Positions 44,837 through 53,332 of a stretch of 64,000 nucleotides of DNA are shown here, piece after piece (the stretch's first letter is position 1; each line of letters starts with the position of its first letter). This stretch comes from Chitinophaga pinensis (GTDB lineage: Bacteria > Bacteroidota > Bacteroidia > Chitinophagales > Chitinophagaceae): assembly GCA_902167325.1 (NCBI GenBank), contig LR632930.1, forward strand, positions 2,232,001 to 2,296,000. The letters are read 5' to 3'. Under the pieces are notes generated by a model. That model had not been told where the DNA came from. It made no database searches and saw only the letters and a list, made by a program, of their open reading frames with translations. Both the position numbers and the translations under genes were made by a program.

Positions 44837-45004
44837 TTGATAGGGGTTTATGTTAATATAAGCAAATAATGGCATTTAGCATGCTTGATCAGAGCCTGAT
44901 ATGATTTACTGGAGGCCTTTTTCACATTGCAGGGTGATTTCTCAATACCCGTTTGCATTTGCCGGGATACAGCGTTTTGCAAAACCTACTGACATCCTAC
45001 TGCC

Positions 45005-45111
45005 ATCCTTCAGTGATCCTTCAGTGGTGTTCAGTGGTGGTATAGGTTTGAGGGTGTTTGACTGAAGGTTCACTGAAGGATCACTGAAGGATCACTGAAG
45101 CATTGAAGTGG
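45005..45111. repeat. 11-bp unit arrays in inverted orientation, second locus (CACTGAAGGAT)
   Basis: Right part: CTGAAG recurs at 45062, 45073, 45084 and 45095, exactly 11 bp apart, in units of CACTGAAGGAT. Left part: the reverse unit ATCCTTCAGTG repeats at 45005 and 45016, with a degenerate third. The arms 45005-45026 and 45071-45092 are perfect 22-bp inverted complements, 44 nt apart. This is the same architecture as 14040-14147 but a different sequence. The surrounding 44837-45278 holds no gene or other recognised signal. Confidence 0.85.
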
Positions 45112-45278
45112 CTACGCCAATATTTTCAGGAACTTTTTATGTCACAAATACCCCGCCTGATGCAGTAAAGGGCATTTGAGGATATTGAGTGTTGACTCGA
45201 CGTTTTTGTGAAGTTTGTGTAAATAAACCGCTTTCCGGTGCCTGGGGGCCGCCGGTCGCAGAAGAGGGGTGATTGCTG

Positions 45279-45689
45279 CTATCCTTGCAGTACGTCGATA
45301 GAATTGAGTTTAACCGGTGTCCCCGAACGGATAGACAGTGGAATGTCTGCTGAATGATCTACGCTGCGGATGAGGTCTTCTACCGCTTCGCGGGGCGCGG
45401 AAGATTCCAGCCTTACGTCGTACCGGATATTGCGTGCCTGTGCAGGCTCACCAGCCCAGTCGCCATTGACGATGATCTCCACATGCGCCACGGGAATGTC
45501 CCGTTTGGCTGCTTCCTGGTACAGACTGTTGCAAACACTGGCAGCGATCGACATCATAAACAATTCTTCTCCGCTAAACCCTATACCAAGACCGCCGGCA
45601 CGGGGCGTACGGTCTATCACCAGGCTGCGGGGCCCTGCCCAGCCTGCAGCTGCGCTCGTTTCATGGATGGTTTTGAGATGTACCTGCAT
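45279..45689 (-). CDS. OsmC/Ohr family protein with a single cysteine
   Basis: The 136-residue product has the OsmC fold: the AGPRSLVIDRTPRAGG start, GFSGEELFMMSIAASVCNSLYQEA with Cys53, and a C-terminal SADIPLSIRSGTPVKL segment. In active OsmC/Ohr peroxidases a second Cys sits in the last segment; here it is absent (no other Cys in the protein), so a thiol peroxidase cycle by this protein alone is unlikely. It could use external thiols or do another task. Single gene, 50 nt after the DUF4407 gene on the same strand. Confidence 0.8.
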   Translation of the reverse strand: MQVHLKTIHETSAAAGWAGPRSLVIDRTPRAGGLGIGFSGEELFMMSIAASVCNSLYQEAAKRDIPVAHVEIIVNGDWAGEPAQARNIRYDVRLESSAPREAVEDLIRSVDHSADIPLSIRSGTPVKLNSIDVLQG

Positions 45690-45739
45690 AGTATGTTTAA
45701 AGTACGCAAAGTTCAGGGGAATAACAAATCCCCTTAATG

Positions 45740-46744
45740 CTATACGTACGCATTTTCTTCTTCGGTTTTACGGATACGAGCCTCCGTCTCCATTTCGAGG
45801 ACGGCCTTCTTTTCTTTGCGGTGCATGGTGAAAGTGAACTCATGCTGATCGAGCAGATCATCGTAGGGGCCGCGGGGGGAGATGAGCTTTACCAGCACAG
45901 GAGCAGTTTCCAGTGCAATGAACAGCAGCATGATGAACCAATTGGCCCATTGGATGGGGGCGCTCTTTTTAGTGATACGGCCAAGCGCTTCGAGGCGTGA
46001 GGCCATCCCGTCTGGCTTATGGCGTTCGAGGGCAGTGAGGCGGTAGGCCAGGCTATCGTCGTCGGCAGTGATTTCTGCGTTCAGTGCGGCGCGTTGTGCC
46101 TGAAGGGCCTGGAGGGCGAGGGCGGCGCTGTCTGCATCGGCTTTCTTTGCTTTATATATGGGACCAAGGTTCTTGATGCGTGAGCCGCCGGTACCGTCGG
46201 CTTCCTGCTGGGCACGGAGCTGCAGGGTATCTACCCGGGTAGTTTGTATCTGAATCTGGGACTGGAGGGCTGCCATCCTGGACGCCAGTTCGCTTTTGCG
46301 GGCGGAGAAGGCATTGCGGACGAGGGAGTCTTCGGCCTGGCGCTGTTCCTGTTCCATGAGGGTAAGTTCGGCGAGGATTTCGCGTTCGAAGATCTTCAGT
46401 TCAAGCGGTTTGGAGATGACTACGGCGATCATAACGGCGAGGATGAGGCGGGGCAGGGCCATCCATAGCTCATTACCGAAGTTGTCGCGCTTCTTGAGGC
46501 TGGAAACGATGTAGCGGTCGAGGTTGAAGATCATGAGGCCCCAGACAAGGGCGAAGCCTATGGCGGCCCATGGATTGCGGAAAACGGTCCATAAGGCATA
46601 GCCTGCGGCAATGGCGGCAAACAGGCCGGTAAAGAAAATAGTGGCCCCGATGCCGGCGTACTTATTGGTTTCTGAAGGTGCGCGGCGGAGCAGGGGCAGG
46701 TGTGCGCCCGAGCAGATAAGGAAGAATTGACGGATTCGTAACAT
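45740..46744 (-). CDS. DUF4407 family membrane protein
   Basis: The 334-residue protein has two pairs of membrane helices. The first (YAGIGATIFFTGLFAAIAAGY, WAAIGFALVWGLMIFNLDRYIV) opens the protein, with another helix in LILAVMIAVVISKPLELKIFE. A long coiled coil of about 150 residues (EQEQRQAEDSLVRNAF to SLAYRLTAL) follows, then a last helix (FIMLLFIALETAPVLVKL). The motif NLDRYIV and the ETAPVLVKL ending are those of DUF4407. Function is unknown. The coiled coil probably lies outside the cytoplasm or links partners; I cannot say which side. Confidence 0.85.
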   Translation of the reverse strand: MLRIRQFFLICSGAHLPLLRRAPSETNKYAGIGATIFFTGLFAAIAAGYALWTVFRNPWAAIGFALVWGLMIFNLDRYIVSSLKKRDNFGNELWMALPRLILAVMIAVVISKPLELKIFEREILAELTLMEQEQRQAEDSLVRNAFSARKSELASRMAALQSQIQIQTTRVDTLQLRAQQEADGTGGSRIKNLGPIYKAKKADADSAALALQALQAQRAALNAEITADDDSLAYRLTALERHKPDGMASRLEALGRITKKSAPIQWANWFIMLLFIALETAPVLVKLISPRGPYDDLLDQHEFTFTMHRKEKKAVLEMETEARIRKTEEENAYV

Positions 46745-46849
46745 GCTGTCTTGCTTTTACAGTTGAGCCGTCATGTTTGCAGTAAGTAAGGATGGACTAT
46801 AAAAGTAGTTAATTTTTCGGGCCGGAATGCAAAATAACCGCGGGAGGCA

Positions 46850-47266
46850 TTAGCTAACTGTGGCCTTTGTTTTCTTTTTGCGGGTTGCTGGAGAGGTTTC
46901 CTTACGTACACGGGGTGAAGCCGGCGGAGTTTTAGCCGGACGGGCTTTCTTTTCCGGTTTGGGCTTGGGCTCCCCTGCAATAGTAATGAGTTTAATGTTC
47001 AGGGCTTTCTCCAGTTTATCGATCGTTTCAAACGTGAGGTTCTCATGCCCTTTAACGATTTTACTGATTTGCTGCCTTGAAACACCCATTTTTTCAGCCA
47101 GATCCGTCTGGGTCATTTTCTTCTCATCCAGTACTGCCATTACGCGCAACGCAACGAAACCCGATTTACGGAGCCACCCGTCGTTCGCTAGTCTTTCTCT
47201 GGCATGATCAATCCATTTGGATGGCTCTGGGGATACTATTTTTGCTAATTTTTCTGCTAGTGTCAT
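46850..47266 (-). CDS. XRE-family helix-turn-helix protein, likely antitoxin
   Basis: The 138-residue product has a classic helix-turn-helix: KMTQTDLAEKMGVSRQQISK, then IVKGHENLTFETIDKLEKAL. A short N-terminal helical segment precedes it, and a Lys/Pro/Ala-rich tail (about 105-138) follows, like a disordered or DNA-binding tail. It starts 11 nt after the stop of the upstream gene. Toxin-before-antitoxin order with an XRE antitoxin is that of HigBA-like modules, so the upstream gene is likely its toxin. It probably represses its own promoter; no operator was identified. Confidence 0.75.
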   Translation of the reverse strand: MTLAEKLAKIVSPEPSKWIDHARERLANDGWLRKSGFVALRVMAVLDEKKMTQTDLAEKMGVSRQQISKIVKGHENLTFETIDKLEKALNIKLITIAGEPKPKPEKKARPAKTPPASPRVRKETSPATRKKKTKATVS

Positions 47267-47277
47267 TAGATTGTAAT

Positions 47278-47808
47278 TTAAAGAAGATCACAGATTTCAT
47301 GATTTTTTAAGAAATGCGTACACCGTTCCAGCTTTGTGATTTCAGCACGGAGCATTGAGCAGTCTTGCATGGCTTTTGTCAGTTTAATACCTCCGCCAGT
47401 AATAACGTAACAATTTGCATCAAGTCTTATAGCATAAATTCGAATTTTAGGCCGCCGGATTTTGCGCGACCTATGTTTCATTTTGCTATGTTGAAATACA
47501 TATAGCCTGGCGTCATCATTTCGCAAAGGCATAAAAAGTTGTTGAAGTGTACCATTGTCATAATGGTCCACGAGTGCTATTGTTATCTGCCTTACTTCTT
47601 CTATGATTTCCGAAACGGCTTCATCTATTTTGATGTCTGCTCTGAAAGCATCTTCAAGAAGATCGTTACGCTCCTGTAAGTAAGTACTTACAAACTCGTA
47701 ATCATTCCAGAGAAAAATCAGTCTGTACAGTTCGTCCTGAATCTCATCAGCATATTGAACAGCATATACCGCATTTGTTTCCTTTCCAAAAATAGTAATA
47801 AGTCTCAT
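47278..47808 (-). CDS. Putative toxin partner of the XRE protein
   Basis: I place the start at 47808 (MRLITIFGKETNAV), 8 codons inside the longer frame. The 176-residue product is helical at first (ADEIQDELYRLIFLWNDYEF), then has SRKIRRPKIRIYAIRLDANC and YVITGGGIKLTKAMQD, a wording of a RelE-like beta-rich ending seen in proteins paired with XRE antitoxins. Residues for RNase activity are not obvious. The gene is AT-rich compared with its surroundings, and the XRE gene follows by 11 nt. Toxin function is inference from arrangement and partial similarity. Confidence 0.6.
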   Translation of the reverse strand: MRLITIFGKETNAVYAVQYADEIQDELYRLIFLWNDYEFVSTYLQERNDLLEDAFRADIKIDEAVSEIIEEVRQITIALVDHYDNGTLQQLFMPLRNDDARLYVFQHSKMKHRSRKIRRPKIRIYAIRLDANCYVITGGGIKLTKAMQDCSMLRAEITKLERCTHFLKNHEICDLL

Positions 47809-48063
47809 ATTAAGCAATCTATAGGTTGACAAATAATTGTTTAATTACGGCATCACGAGTTACCTCGTTTAGCTAATGTTGATCTTGAATGCTTAATAAT
47901 CAATACGATGGGAGAGAAAATGGGAGGGCGGCAAATTACATTAACAGCTATTTAAAAAATGCAAACTGTTTGTTAATGAAGAAGCGCTGATCAGCAGCGA
48001 TTGACTGATGAAGGGAGTGACACAACGGCGGCCGGGTCAGGGGGGATGTGCTGGCTACAAATA

Positions 48064-48094
48064 GAAAAGGCGGCCTTATGCAGACCGCCTTTTC
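48064..48094 (-). terminator. sucC terminator
   Basis: The arms GAAAAGGCGG and CCGCCTTTTC (48064-48073, 48085-48094) enclose an 11-nt loop, 26 nt after the sucC stop; on the minus strand the stem ends in TTTTC followed by TATTTG. The rest of 47833-48063 holds nothing recognised. Confidence 0.8.
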
Positions 48095-48120
48095 AGGAAA
48101 AATATGTGTAATGCTTTCGG

Positions 48121-49335
48121 TTAAGCGCTTACTGCTTTGTTTACAAGTGCTGCAGCTTCGCTCAGGAGGATGGCGGATTGAACTTTCAGGCCGCTTTCTT
48201 CGATGAGGGTTTTAGCTTCGGCAGCGTTGGTGCCCTGCAGGCGAACGATAATAGGAACGCTGATGTTACCGATAGACTGGTAAGCGTCGATCACACCCTG
48301 CGCAACACGGTCGCAACGAACGATACCGCCGAAGATGTTGATGAGGATCGCTTTTACTTTAGGATCTTTCAGGATGATGCGGAAGCCTGCTTCTACGGTT
48401 TGAGCGTTTGCAGTACCACCTACGTCCAGGAAGTTAGCAGGCTCTCCACCGGAGAGCTTGATCATGTCCATGGTAGCCATGGCCAGGCCTGCGCCGTTCA
48501 CCATGCAACCCACGTTACCGTCGAGCTTCACGAAGTTGAGGTTGTGTTTGCTGGCTTCTACTTCGGTAGGATCTTCTTCGGTGATATCGCGGAGAGCAAC
48601 GAGCTCGGGGTGGCGGATGAGGGCGTTATCGTCCAGGTTCATCTTACAATCCACCGCGATGATCTTTTCGTCGCTGGTTTTGAAGAGGGGGTTGATTTCG
48701 AGCATGGCAGCATCGAGGCCAACGTATGCATTATACAGGCTGGTCACGAATTTTACCATGTTTTTGAAAGCTTCACCGGAGAGGCCGAAGTTGAAAGCGA
48801 TCTTACGTGCCTGGAAAGCTTCGAGCTTGCCGCCGGGGTATACTCTTTCTTTGAAGATCTTATCAGGGGTGTTATGCGCTACTTCCTCGATGTCCATACC
48901 ACCTTCGGTGGAGTACATGATCACGTTCATACCGGAAGCACGATCGAGCAGGATGGAGAGGTAGAATTCTTTAATGGGGTTTGCACCGGGATAGTAAACA
49001 TCCTGGGCAACCAGTACTTTATTGACAACCTTGCCGGCTTCGCCGGTCTGGATGGTAACGAGGGTGCCGCCGAGAATGTTTCCGGCGATGGTTTTTACAT
49101 CTTCCGCGTTTTTACCCACAGCCACACCACGTTGCTCAGTGCCACGGATCTTGCCTTTACCGCGGCCGCCCGCGTGGATTTGCGCCTTTACAACGGAAAA
49201 CTCGTTTCCAAACTGTACTTTCAGTTGCTTATAAGCCTCTGCAGCAGCTTCGGGCGTATCAACCGGGATACCTTCCTGTACTGGTACGTTATATTTTTTC
49301 AGCAGTTCTTTAGCCTGGTACTCGTGTAAATTCAT
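48121..49335 (-). CDS. sucC: Succinyl-CoA ligase (ADP-forming), beta subunit
   Basis: The TCA-cycle enzyme makes ATP (or GTP) from succinyl-CoA with the alpha subunit SucD, which is not encoded nearby. The 404-residue product has an ATP-grasp domain starting MNLHEYQAKELLKKYNVP, with VKAQIHAGGRGKGKI, then AMLEINPLF and DCKMNLDDNA. The C-terminal CoA-binding domain has FLDVGGTANAQTVEAGF, then ILINIFGGIVRCDRVAQG and VRLQGTNAAEAK. All family motifs are present. It is a single gene with its own terminator, divergent from the purine nucleoside phosphorylase gene. Confidence 0.95.
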   Translation of the reverse strand: MNLHEYQAKELLKKYNVPVQEGIPVDTPEAAAEAYKQLKVQFGNEFSVVKAQIHAGGRGKGKIRGTEQRGVAVGKNAEDVKTIAGNILGGTLVTIQTGEAGKVVNKVLVAQDVYYPGANPIKEFYLSILLDRASGMNVIMYSTEGGMDIEEVAHNTPDKIFKERVYPGGKLEAFQARKIAFNFGLSGEAFKNMVKFVTSLYNAYVGLDAAMLEINPLFKTSDEKIIAVDCKMNLDDNALIRHPELVALRDITEEDPTEVEASKHNLNFVKLDGNVGCMVNGAGLAMATMDMIKLSGGEPANFLDVGGTANAQTVEAGFRIILKDPKVKAILINIFGGIVRCDRVAQGVIDAYQSIGNISVPIIVRLQGTNAAEAKTLIEESGLKVQSAILLSEAAALVNKAVSA

Positions 49336-49424
49336 CGGAATACAAATTTGGCCGCTAATTTAGGCAATTATTGTTTTAATCCGGGGATTTCTTTGAATAG
49401 GGCGGATGATATGCATCGAAGAAT

Positions 49425-49432
49425 TAACTTTG
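49425..49432 (+). promoter_or_regulatory. -7 element upstream of the purine nucleoside phosphorylase gene
   Basis: TAACTTTG, an exact -7 match, lies 19 nt before the ATG. No -33 TTG at 19-20 bp was found. Confidence 0.45.
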
Positions 49433-49451
49433 CCGGGCATAAAACCCGGAT

Positions 49452-50264
49452 ATGCTGGAACAGATAAACGAATCGAAAGCTTACATACAGCAGTTTACCA
49501 AAGAGCGGCCTGCCGTAGGAATCATCCTTGGCAGCGGCCTTGGGAACCTGGCAGGGGAGATCACCGATAAGACGGAGATCCCCTACGACCATATCCCTCA
49601 TTTTCCGCCGGCAACGGTGGAAGGGCATTCCGGGAAACTGATTCTCGGCAGGCTCGGCGGCAAACACGTGGTGGCCATGGCCGGCAGATATCATTATTAT
49701 GAAGGGCTTTCCATGCAACAGGTAACCTTTCCCGTTCGGGTTATGAAAGCCCTCGGTATTGAGACACTGCTTATTTCCAATGCTGCCGGTGGAATGAATG
49801 CCAAATTCCGGGTGGGCGACCTGATGATCATCACCGATCACATCAACCTGCAGCCGGAGCATCCGTTGCGTGGCCCCAATAACGCCGCCCTCGGTCCCCG
49901 CTTCCCGGATATGAGCGAGCCTTACAGTAAGGCCCTCATCGCAGAAGCCAAACGCATTGCCGCCGGTAAAAACATACCTTTACACGAAGGGGTGTATGTT
50001 GGCGTACAGGGACCTACCTTTGAAACACGGGCGGAATATAAATTCATGCACATTATCGGTGGCGACGCCGTGGGCATGAGTACCGTACCCGAAGTGATCG
50101 TGGCTATACATAGCGGTCTCCGTGTTTTTGCCATGAGCGTGATCACCGACCTGGGCATCCGGGAAGAGGAAAACGTTATCACCCACGAAGAGGTACTGGT
50201 GGCCGCTAAATCGGCTGAGCCGCATTTAACTTATATTTTCAGCGAATTGGCCCGGCAATTGTAG
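49452..50264 (+). CDS. Purine-nucleoside phosphorylase
   Basis: The enzyme cleaves inosine and guanosine with phosphate for purine salvage. The 270-residue product is of the trimeric type: the phosphate loop GIILGSGLGNLA, then HFPPATVEGHSGKLILG, the GRYHYYEG motif, LISNAAGGMN, and VGVQGPTFETRAEYKFM with the base-binding Glu, followed by DAVGMSTVPEVIVA and the Asn-bearing ITDLG strand. The start at 49452 gives the family N terminus. The putative porin gene starts 3 nt after the stop, so they are co-transcribed, which may be an accident of compact packing. Confidence 0.93.
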   Translation: MLEQINESKAYIQQFTKERPAVGIILGSGLGNLAGEITDKTEIPYDHIPHFPPATVEGHSGKLILGRLGGKHVVAMAGRYHYYEGLSMQQVTFPVRVMKALGIETLLISNAAGGMNAKFRVGDLMIITDHINLQPEHPLRGPNNAALGPRFPDMSEPYSKALIAEAKRIAAGKNIPLHEGVYVGVQGPTFETRAEYKFMHIIGGDAVGMSTVPEVIVAIHSGLRVFAMSVITDLGIREEENVITHEEVLVAAKSAEPHLTYIFSELARQL

Positions 50265-50267
50265 CAT

Positions 50268-52277
50268 ATGCCGGACCTTACACGAATCATCCCGATGAGG
50301 CAATTCTCGATCCTTTTCCTTTTGCTGGTTTGTACCGGCACCGCCCTCAGGGCACAGTTCAATACCGGCCGGCTTCCCATGCGCGGTGGCGGCGGAGGCA
50401 ATACCTCCATGCAGCGCGATACCACGAAGCACGACCATGAGCCGGATACGCTCACGCTCCGCTTCCGGTACCTCGATGAGCCAACCGATTTCAGGATCGA
50501 CTCCTCCATCGCTGACTTTTCCCAAAACTACCTCGGCTACCCCGCCTCCTACATGACCCTGGGCAATAACGGCAACGCATCCCGCAATCTCATCTTTACA
50601 CCCATCATGACGCCCGGCTTCGATGCAGGGTTTCATGCCTACGATATTTACGGCTTCAATCACCAGAAAGCCAGATTCTACAATACCAACCGGCCCTATT
50701 CCGAGCTGGGCTACCTCATCGGTGCCAAGCAGGAACAGATCATTAATGTTCAGCATACCCAGAACAGGGGCGAGAAGTTCAACTTCTCCTTCCAGTACAA
50801 GAAGGTCAACAGCCCGGGTTTCTTCCAGAACGCATCGTCTAACCACGATACCTATAACGTGACGGCCAGTTACAACAGTCAGGATAAACGCTATCACCTC
50901 TTCGTTTCCTATTATCTCAATAAGATCAACGGCGGGGAAAATGGCGGTATCGTGAATGTTGCCGACCTGAAGAACCCGGAGTACACCCAGCAGCGGCTCA
51001 TTCCCGTGCGCCTCGGCGGCTCAAACCCCGGATCTTCCTCGTTCTTCAACACTGCCATCCCTGTTAAAAGCTATAATCAGGAAGCCAGCATCCTCGTCCG
51101 CCAGCAATATGACTGGGGTAAAGGGGATACCGTGCATGTGAACGATACAACCGAATATTATAAGTTCGATCCCGTTTTCCGCGTGGAGCATACTTTCACT
51201 TACACGGAGAATACTTACCGCTTCCAGGACAGTCAGCCCGATTCACTGTACTACCGCACTTTCTACGATTTCAATATCCCACTGGTGAACACGGATACCA
51301 TCCGTACCCGTCACCGCTGGCGTATCATGAGCAATGACATTTCGCTCATGCAGTTCCCCCTGCGGGGTAACCAGGCCCACTTCATCAGGGTGGGGGCTGC
51401 TTTTGAGATCATCAAAGGGCAGTTCAATATGGGGGAAGCATCGTTCACCAACCTCAGGCTACATGGTGAATACCGTAACAAGACGCGCAATCAGCGGTGG
51501 GACCTTCAGGCCAAAGGAGATCTGTACCCGGTAGGAGAAAACGCAGGCGATTATGCCGTTAACGGCCGCCTCAGCCGCTTCCTCAACGAAACACTGGGCA
51601 ACATCAGCCTGATGGCATCTAACGTGAACCGCGAACCCTCGTACGTTTACAAGTATTTCGGCACAGACAGAAACAAGGTGTGGACCAATACCGGACTGAA
51701 CAAAGAGAACATCACCCAGATCCAATTCAGGGCCGATAACCGCAAGCTGAAATACAACATCACGGCCAATTACTTCCTGTATACCAATTACACCTACTTT
51801 TCCAGCTTCACTAAAAGCGCGCAAACCAGCTCACCCTTCAACCTGCTGCAGCTCGTAGGCTACAAACGCTTTGATGTGAAGAGCTTCACTTTTGATGGTG
51901 ACGTAGCGTTCCAGCAACTGGCCGGTACAGCTCCGCTGCAGTTGCCTACTTTCTGGGCGCGCCTCCGCATTGCTTATACTGCCAAGCTGTTCAAGAACCT
52001 GAACCTCTACACCGGTTTAGAAGGGAAATACAACACACCATATTATGCAGACGATTATTCGCCTGTACTGGGCCAGTGGGTATACCAGAACTTCCAGCAG
52101 ATCAATAACAAGCCTGACATCGCCGCGTTCGTTCACTTCCGGATCAAATCGCTCAGTGCATTTGTACGGGGAGAGAACCTGAACACCTTCCTTTGGGAAA
52201 ATAACTTCCATGCGCCCTTTTACCCTTCCAACGACTTTGCGCTCCGCGTAGGCATCCGCTGGTGGTTCGTGAACTAG
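50268..52277 (+). CDS. Putative porin (PF14121-like outer membrane beta-barrel)
   Basis: The 669-residue product has a signal peptide (MRQFSILFLLLVCTGTALRAQ, if started at the internal Met at 50295) and a Gly-rich linker, then a long beta-barrel. Landmarks are the paired aromatic strands (RYHLFVSYYLNKINGGENGG, WDLQAKGDLY) and a C-terminal Trp-Trp-Phe end (VGIRWWFVN) that suits an outer-membrane barrel. It resembles the Bacteroidota putative-porin family, which has no assigned substrate. It shares an operon with the phosphorylase. The first ATG is used here, though the second gives a more typical signal sequence. Confidence 0.75.
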   Translation: MPDLTRIIPMRQFSILFLLLVCTGTALRAQFNTGRLPMRGGGGGNTSMQRDTTKHDHEPDTLTLRFRYLDEPTDFRIDSSIADFSQNYLGYPASYMTLGNNGNASRNLIFTPIMTPGFDAGFHAYDIYGFNHQKARFYNTNRPYSELGYLIGAKQEQIINVQHTQNRGEKFNFSFQYKKVNSPGFFQNASSNHDTYNVTASYNSQDKRYHLFVSYYLNKINGGENGGIVNVADLKNPEYTQQRLIPVRLGGSNPGSSSFFNTAIPVKSYNQEASILVRQQYDWGKGDTVHVNDTTEYYKFDPVFRVEHTFTYTENTYRFQDSQPDSLYYRTFYDFNIPLVNTDTIRTRHRWRIMSNDISLMQFPLRGNQAHFIRVGAAFEIIKGQFNMGEASFTNLRLHGEYRNKTRNQRWDLQAKGDLYPVGENAGDYAVNGRLSRFLNETLGNISLMASNVNREPSYVYKYFGTDRNKVWTNTGLNKENITQIQFRADNRKLKYNITANYFLYTNYTYFSSFTKSAQTSSPFNLLQLVGYKRFDVKSFTFDGDVAFQQLAGTAPLQLPTFWARLRIAYTAKLFKNLNLYTGLEGKYNTPYYADDYSPVLGQWVYQNFQQINNKPDIAAFVHFRIKSLSAFVRGENLNTFLWENNFHAPFYPSNDFALRVGIRWWFVN

Positions 52278-52312
52278 CGGCCGGAGTGCGTAGAAAAACG
52301 TATATTTGTGAT

Positions 52313-52699
52313 ATGAAGAAATTCCTCACTATCTGTATTGCACTGCTGTACACGCTGATAACCAGCGGGTTCAGTGTGAACGTGCATTACTGTATGGGGG
52401 AACTGGCTTCGGTAGATCTGCACGATTCTCATGACGACGGCTGCAACAAATGCGGCATGCCAACAAAGGGGGATTGCTGTAAGGACGAAGCCCACTTCGT
52501 GAAGTACGACGATTCGCACCAGGCAGCCAAAGCCGGAATCGGATTGCCGGCCCCTTGCCCTGCTGTTACCGGGCTGATACAGCCCGAATGGCAGGCCAGC
52601 ATTACTGCTACACCCGTATTCTCCGTATGGGCACCAATTAACGCACCACCGTTATCCGGTATACCCCTTTACAAGCAATTCTGCCTCTTCCTGATTTGA
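52313..52699 (+). CDS. HYC_CC_PP family protein
   Basis: This 128-residue protein carries the three motifs that name the family: HYCMGELASV, the CC pair in GDCCKDEAHFVKYDD, and the PP pair in NAPPLSGIPLYK. The signal-like N terminus MKKFLTICIALLYTLITSGF, for which I start at the ATG at 52313, is followed by a Cys/His/Asp-rich segment that looks metal-binding (DLHDSHDDGCNKCGM). Family members occur beside heavy-metal genes in Bacteroidota; their exact role is unknown. It opens a four-gene plus-strand cassette with an HMA protein, a barrel and an HMA-AraC regulator. A TATATTTG box stands 5 nt before the ATG, too near to be a normal promoter. Confidence 0.8.
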   Translation: MKKFLTICIALLYTLITSGFSVNVHYCMGELASVDLHDSHDDGCNKCGMPTKGDCCKDEAHFVKYDDSHQAAKAGIGLPAPCPAVTGLIQPEWQASITATPVFSVWAPINAPPLSGIPLYKQFCLFLI

Positions 52700-52774
52700 T
52701 GCGGTTCCCTTTTAGGATAACCGTTATTGAATTTTTATGTATTCAACCGGCCATATGGCCTCAAATCAAGGAAA

Positions 52775-53323
52775 ATGAAAACTATTCTTTTTGCGCTGGC
52801 GCTGACCGGCATTACGTTCACCGCTTCCGCTCAACAATATAAAAAAGCATCACTTCAGGCTGCAGGCCTCACCTGCGCCATGTGTTCCAACGCTACCCAG
52901 AAGGCACTCAAAACCCTGACTTTCGTGGATAAGATCGATACCGATCTCAACGCCACTACCTTCATCCTTCACTTCAAACCCGGCGCCAACGTCAATATCG
53001 ACCAGATCCGCCAGAAAGTGGAAGGTGCAGGCTTTTCAGTAGGTAAACTGGTGATGACCGCCGATTTCAACAACGTAAAAGTGGAAAACGACGCGCATAT
53101 TCCTTTTGCCGGGCAAACCCTCCACTTCGTGAACGTGAAGCCCCAGACCCTTTCCGGTGAAAAGGACGTTACGGTTGTAGACCGCGACTTCCTCCCCTCC
53201 AAATCCTTTAAGAAATACGCTGCCTTCACCAAAATGAACTGCATCAACACCGGTGTGATGGAAGCATGCTGCAGCGAAGGGAAGAAAGGAGCCGGTACCC
53301 GGGTTTATCACGTTACTATTTAA
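52775..53323 (+). CDS. Exported heavy-metal-associated (HMA) domain protein
   Basis: The 182-residue product has a signal peptide (MKTILFALALTGITFTASAQ) from the ATG at 52775; the longer frame lacks a good signal. Next comes an HMA domain with the metal-binding CxxC in AAGLTCAMCSNATQKAL. A second half carries CINTGVMEACCSEG, another Cys-rich site. HMA domains carry Cu(I), Zn or Cd; a copper role is likely given the nearby cbb3 cluster but not shown. The next gene starts 9 nt later. It would be a periplasmic metal chaperone or sink. Confidence 0.8.
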   Translation: MKTILFALALTGITFTASAQQYKKASLQAAGLTCAMCSNATQKALKTLTFVDKIDTDLNATTFILHFKPGANVNIDQIRQKVEGAGFSVGKLVMTADFNNVKVENDAHIPFAGQTLHFVNVKPQTLSGEKDVTVVDRDFLPSKSFKKYAAFTKMNCINTGVMEACCSEGKKGAGTRVYHVTI

Positions 53324-53332
53324 TCACTGTTC

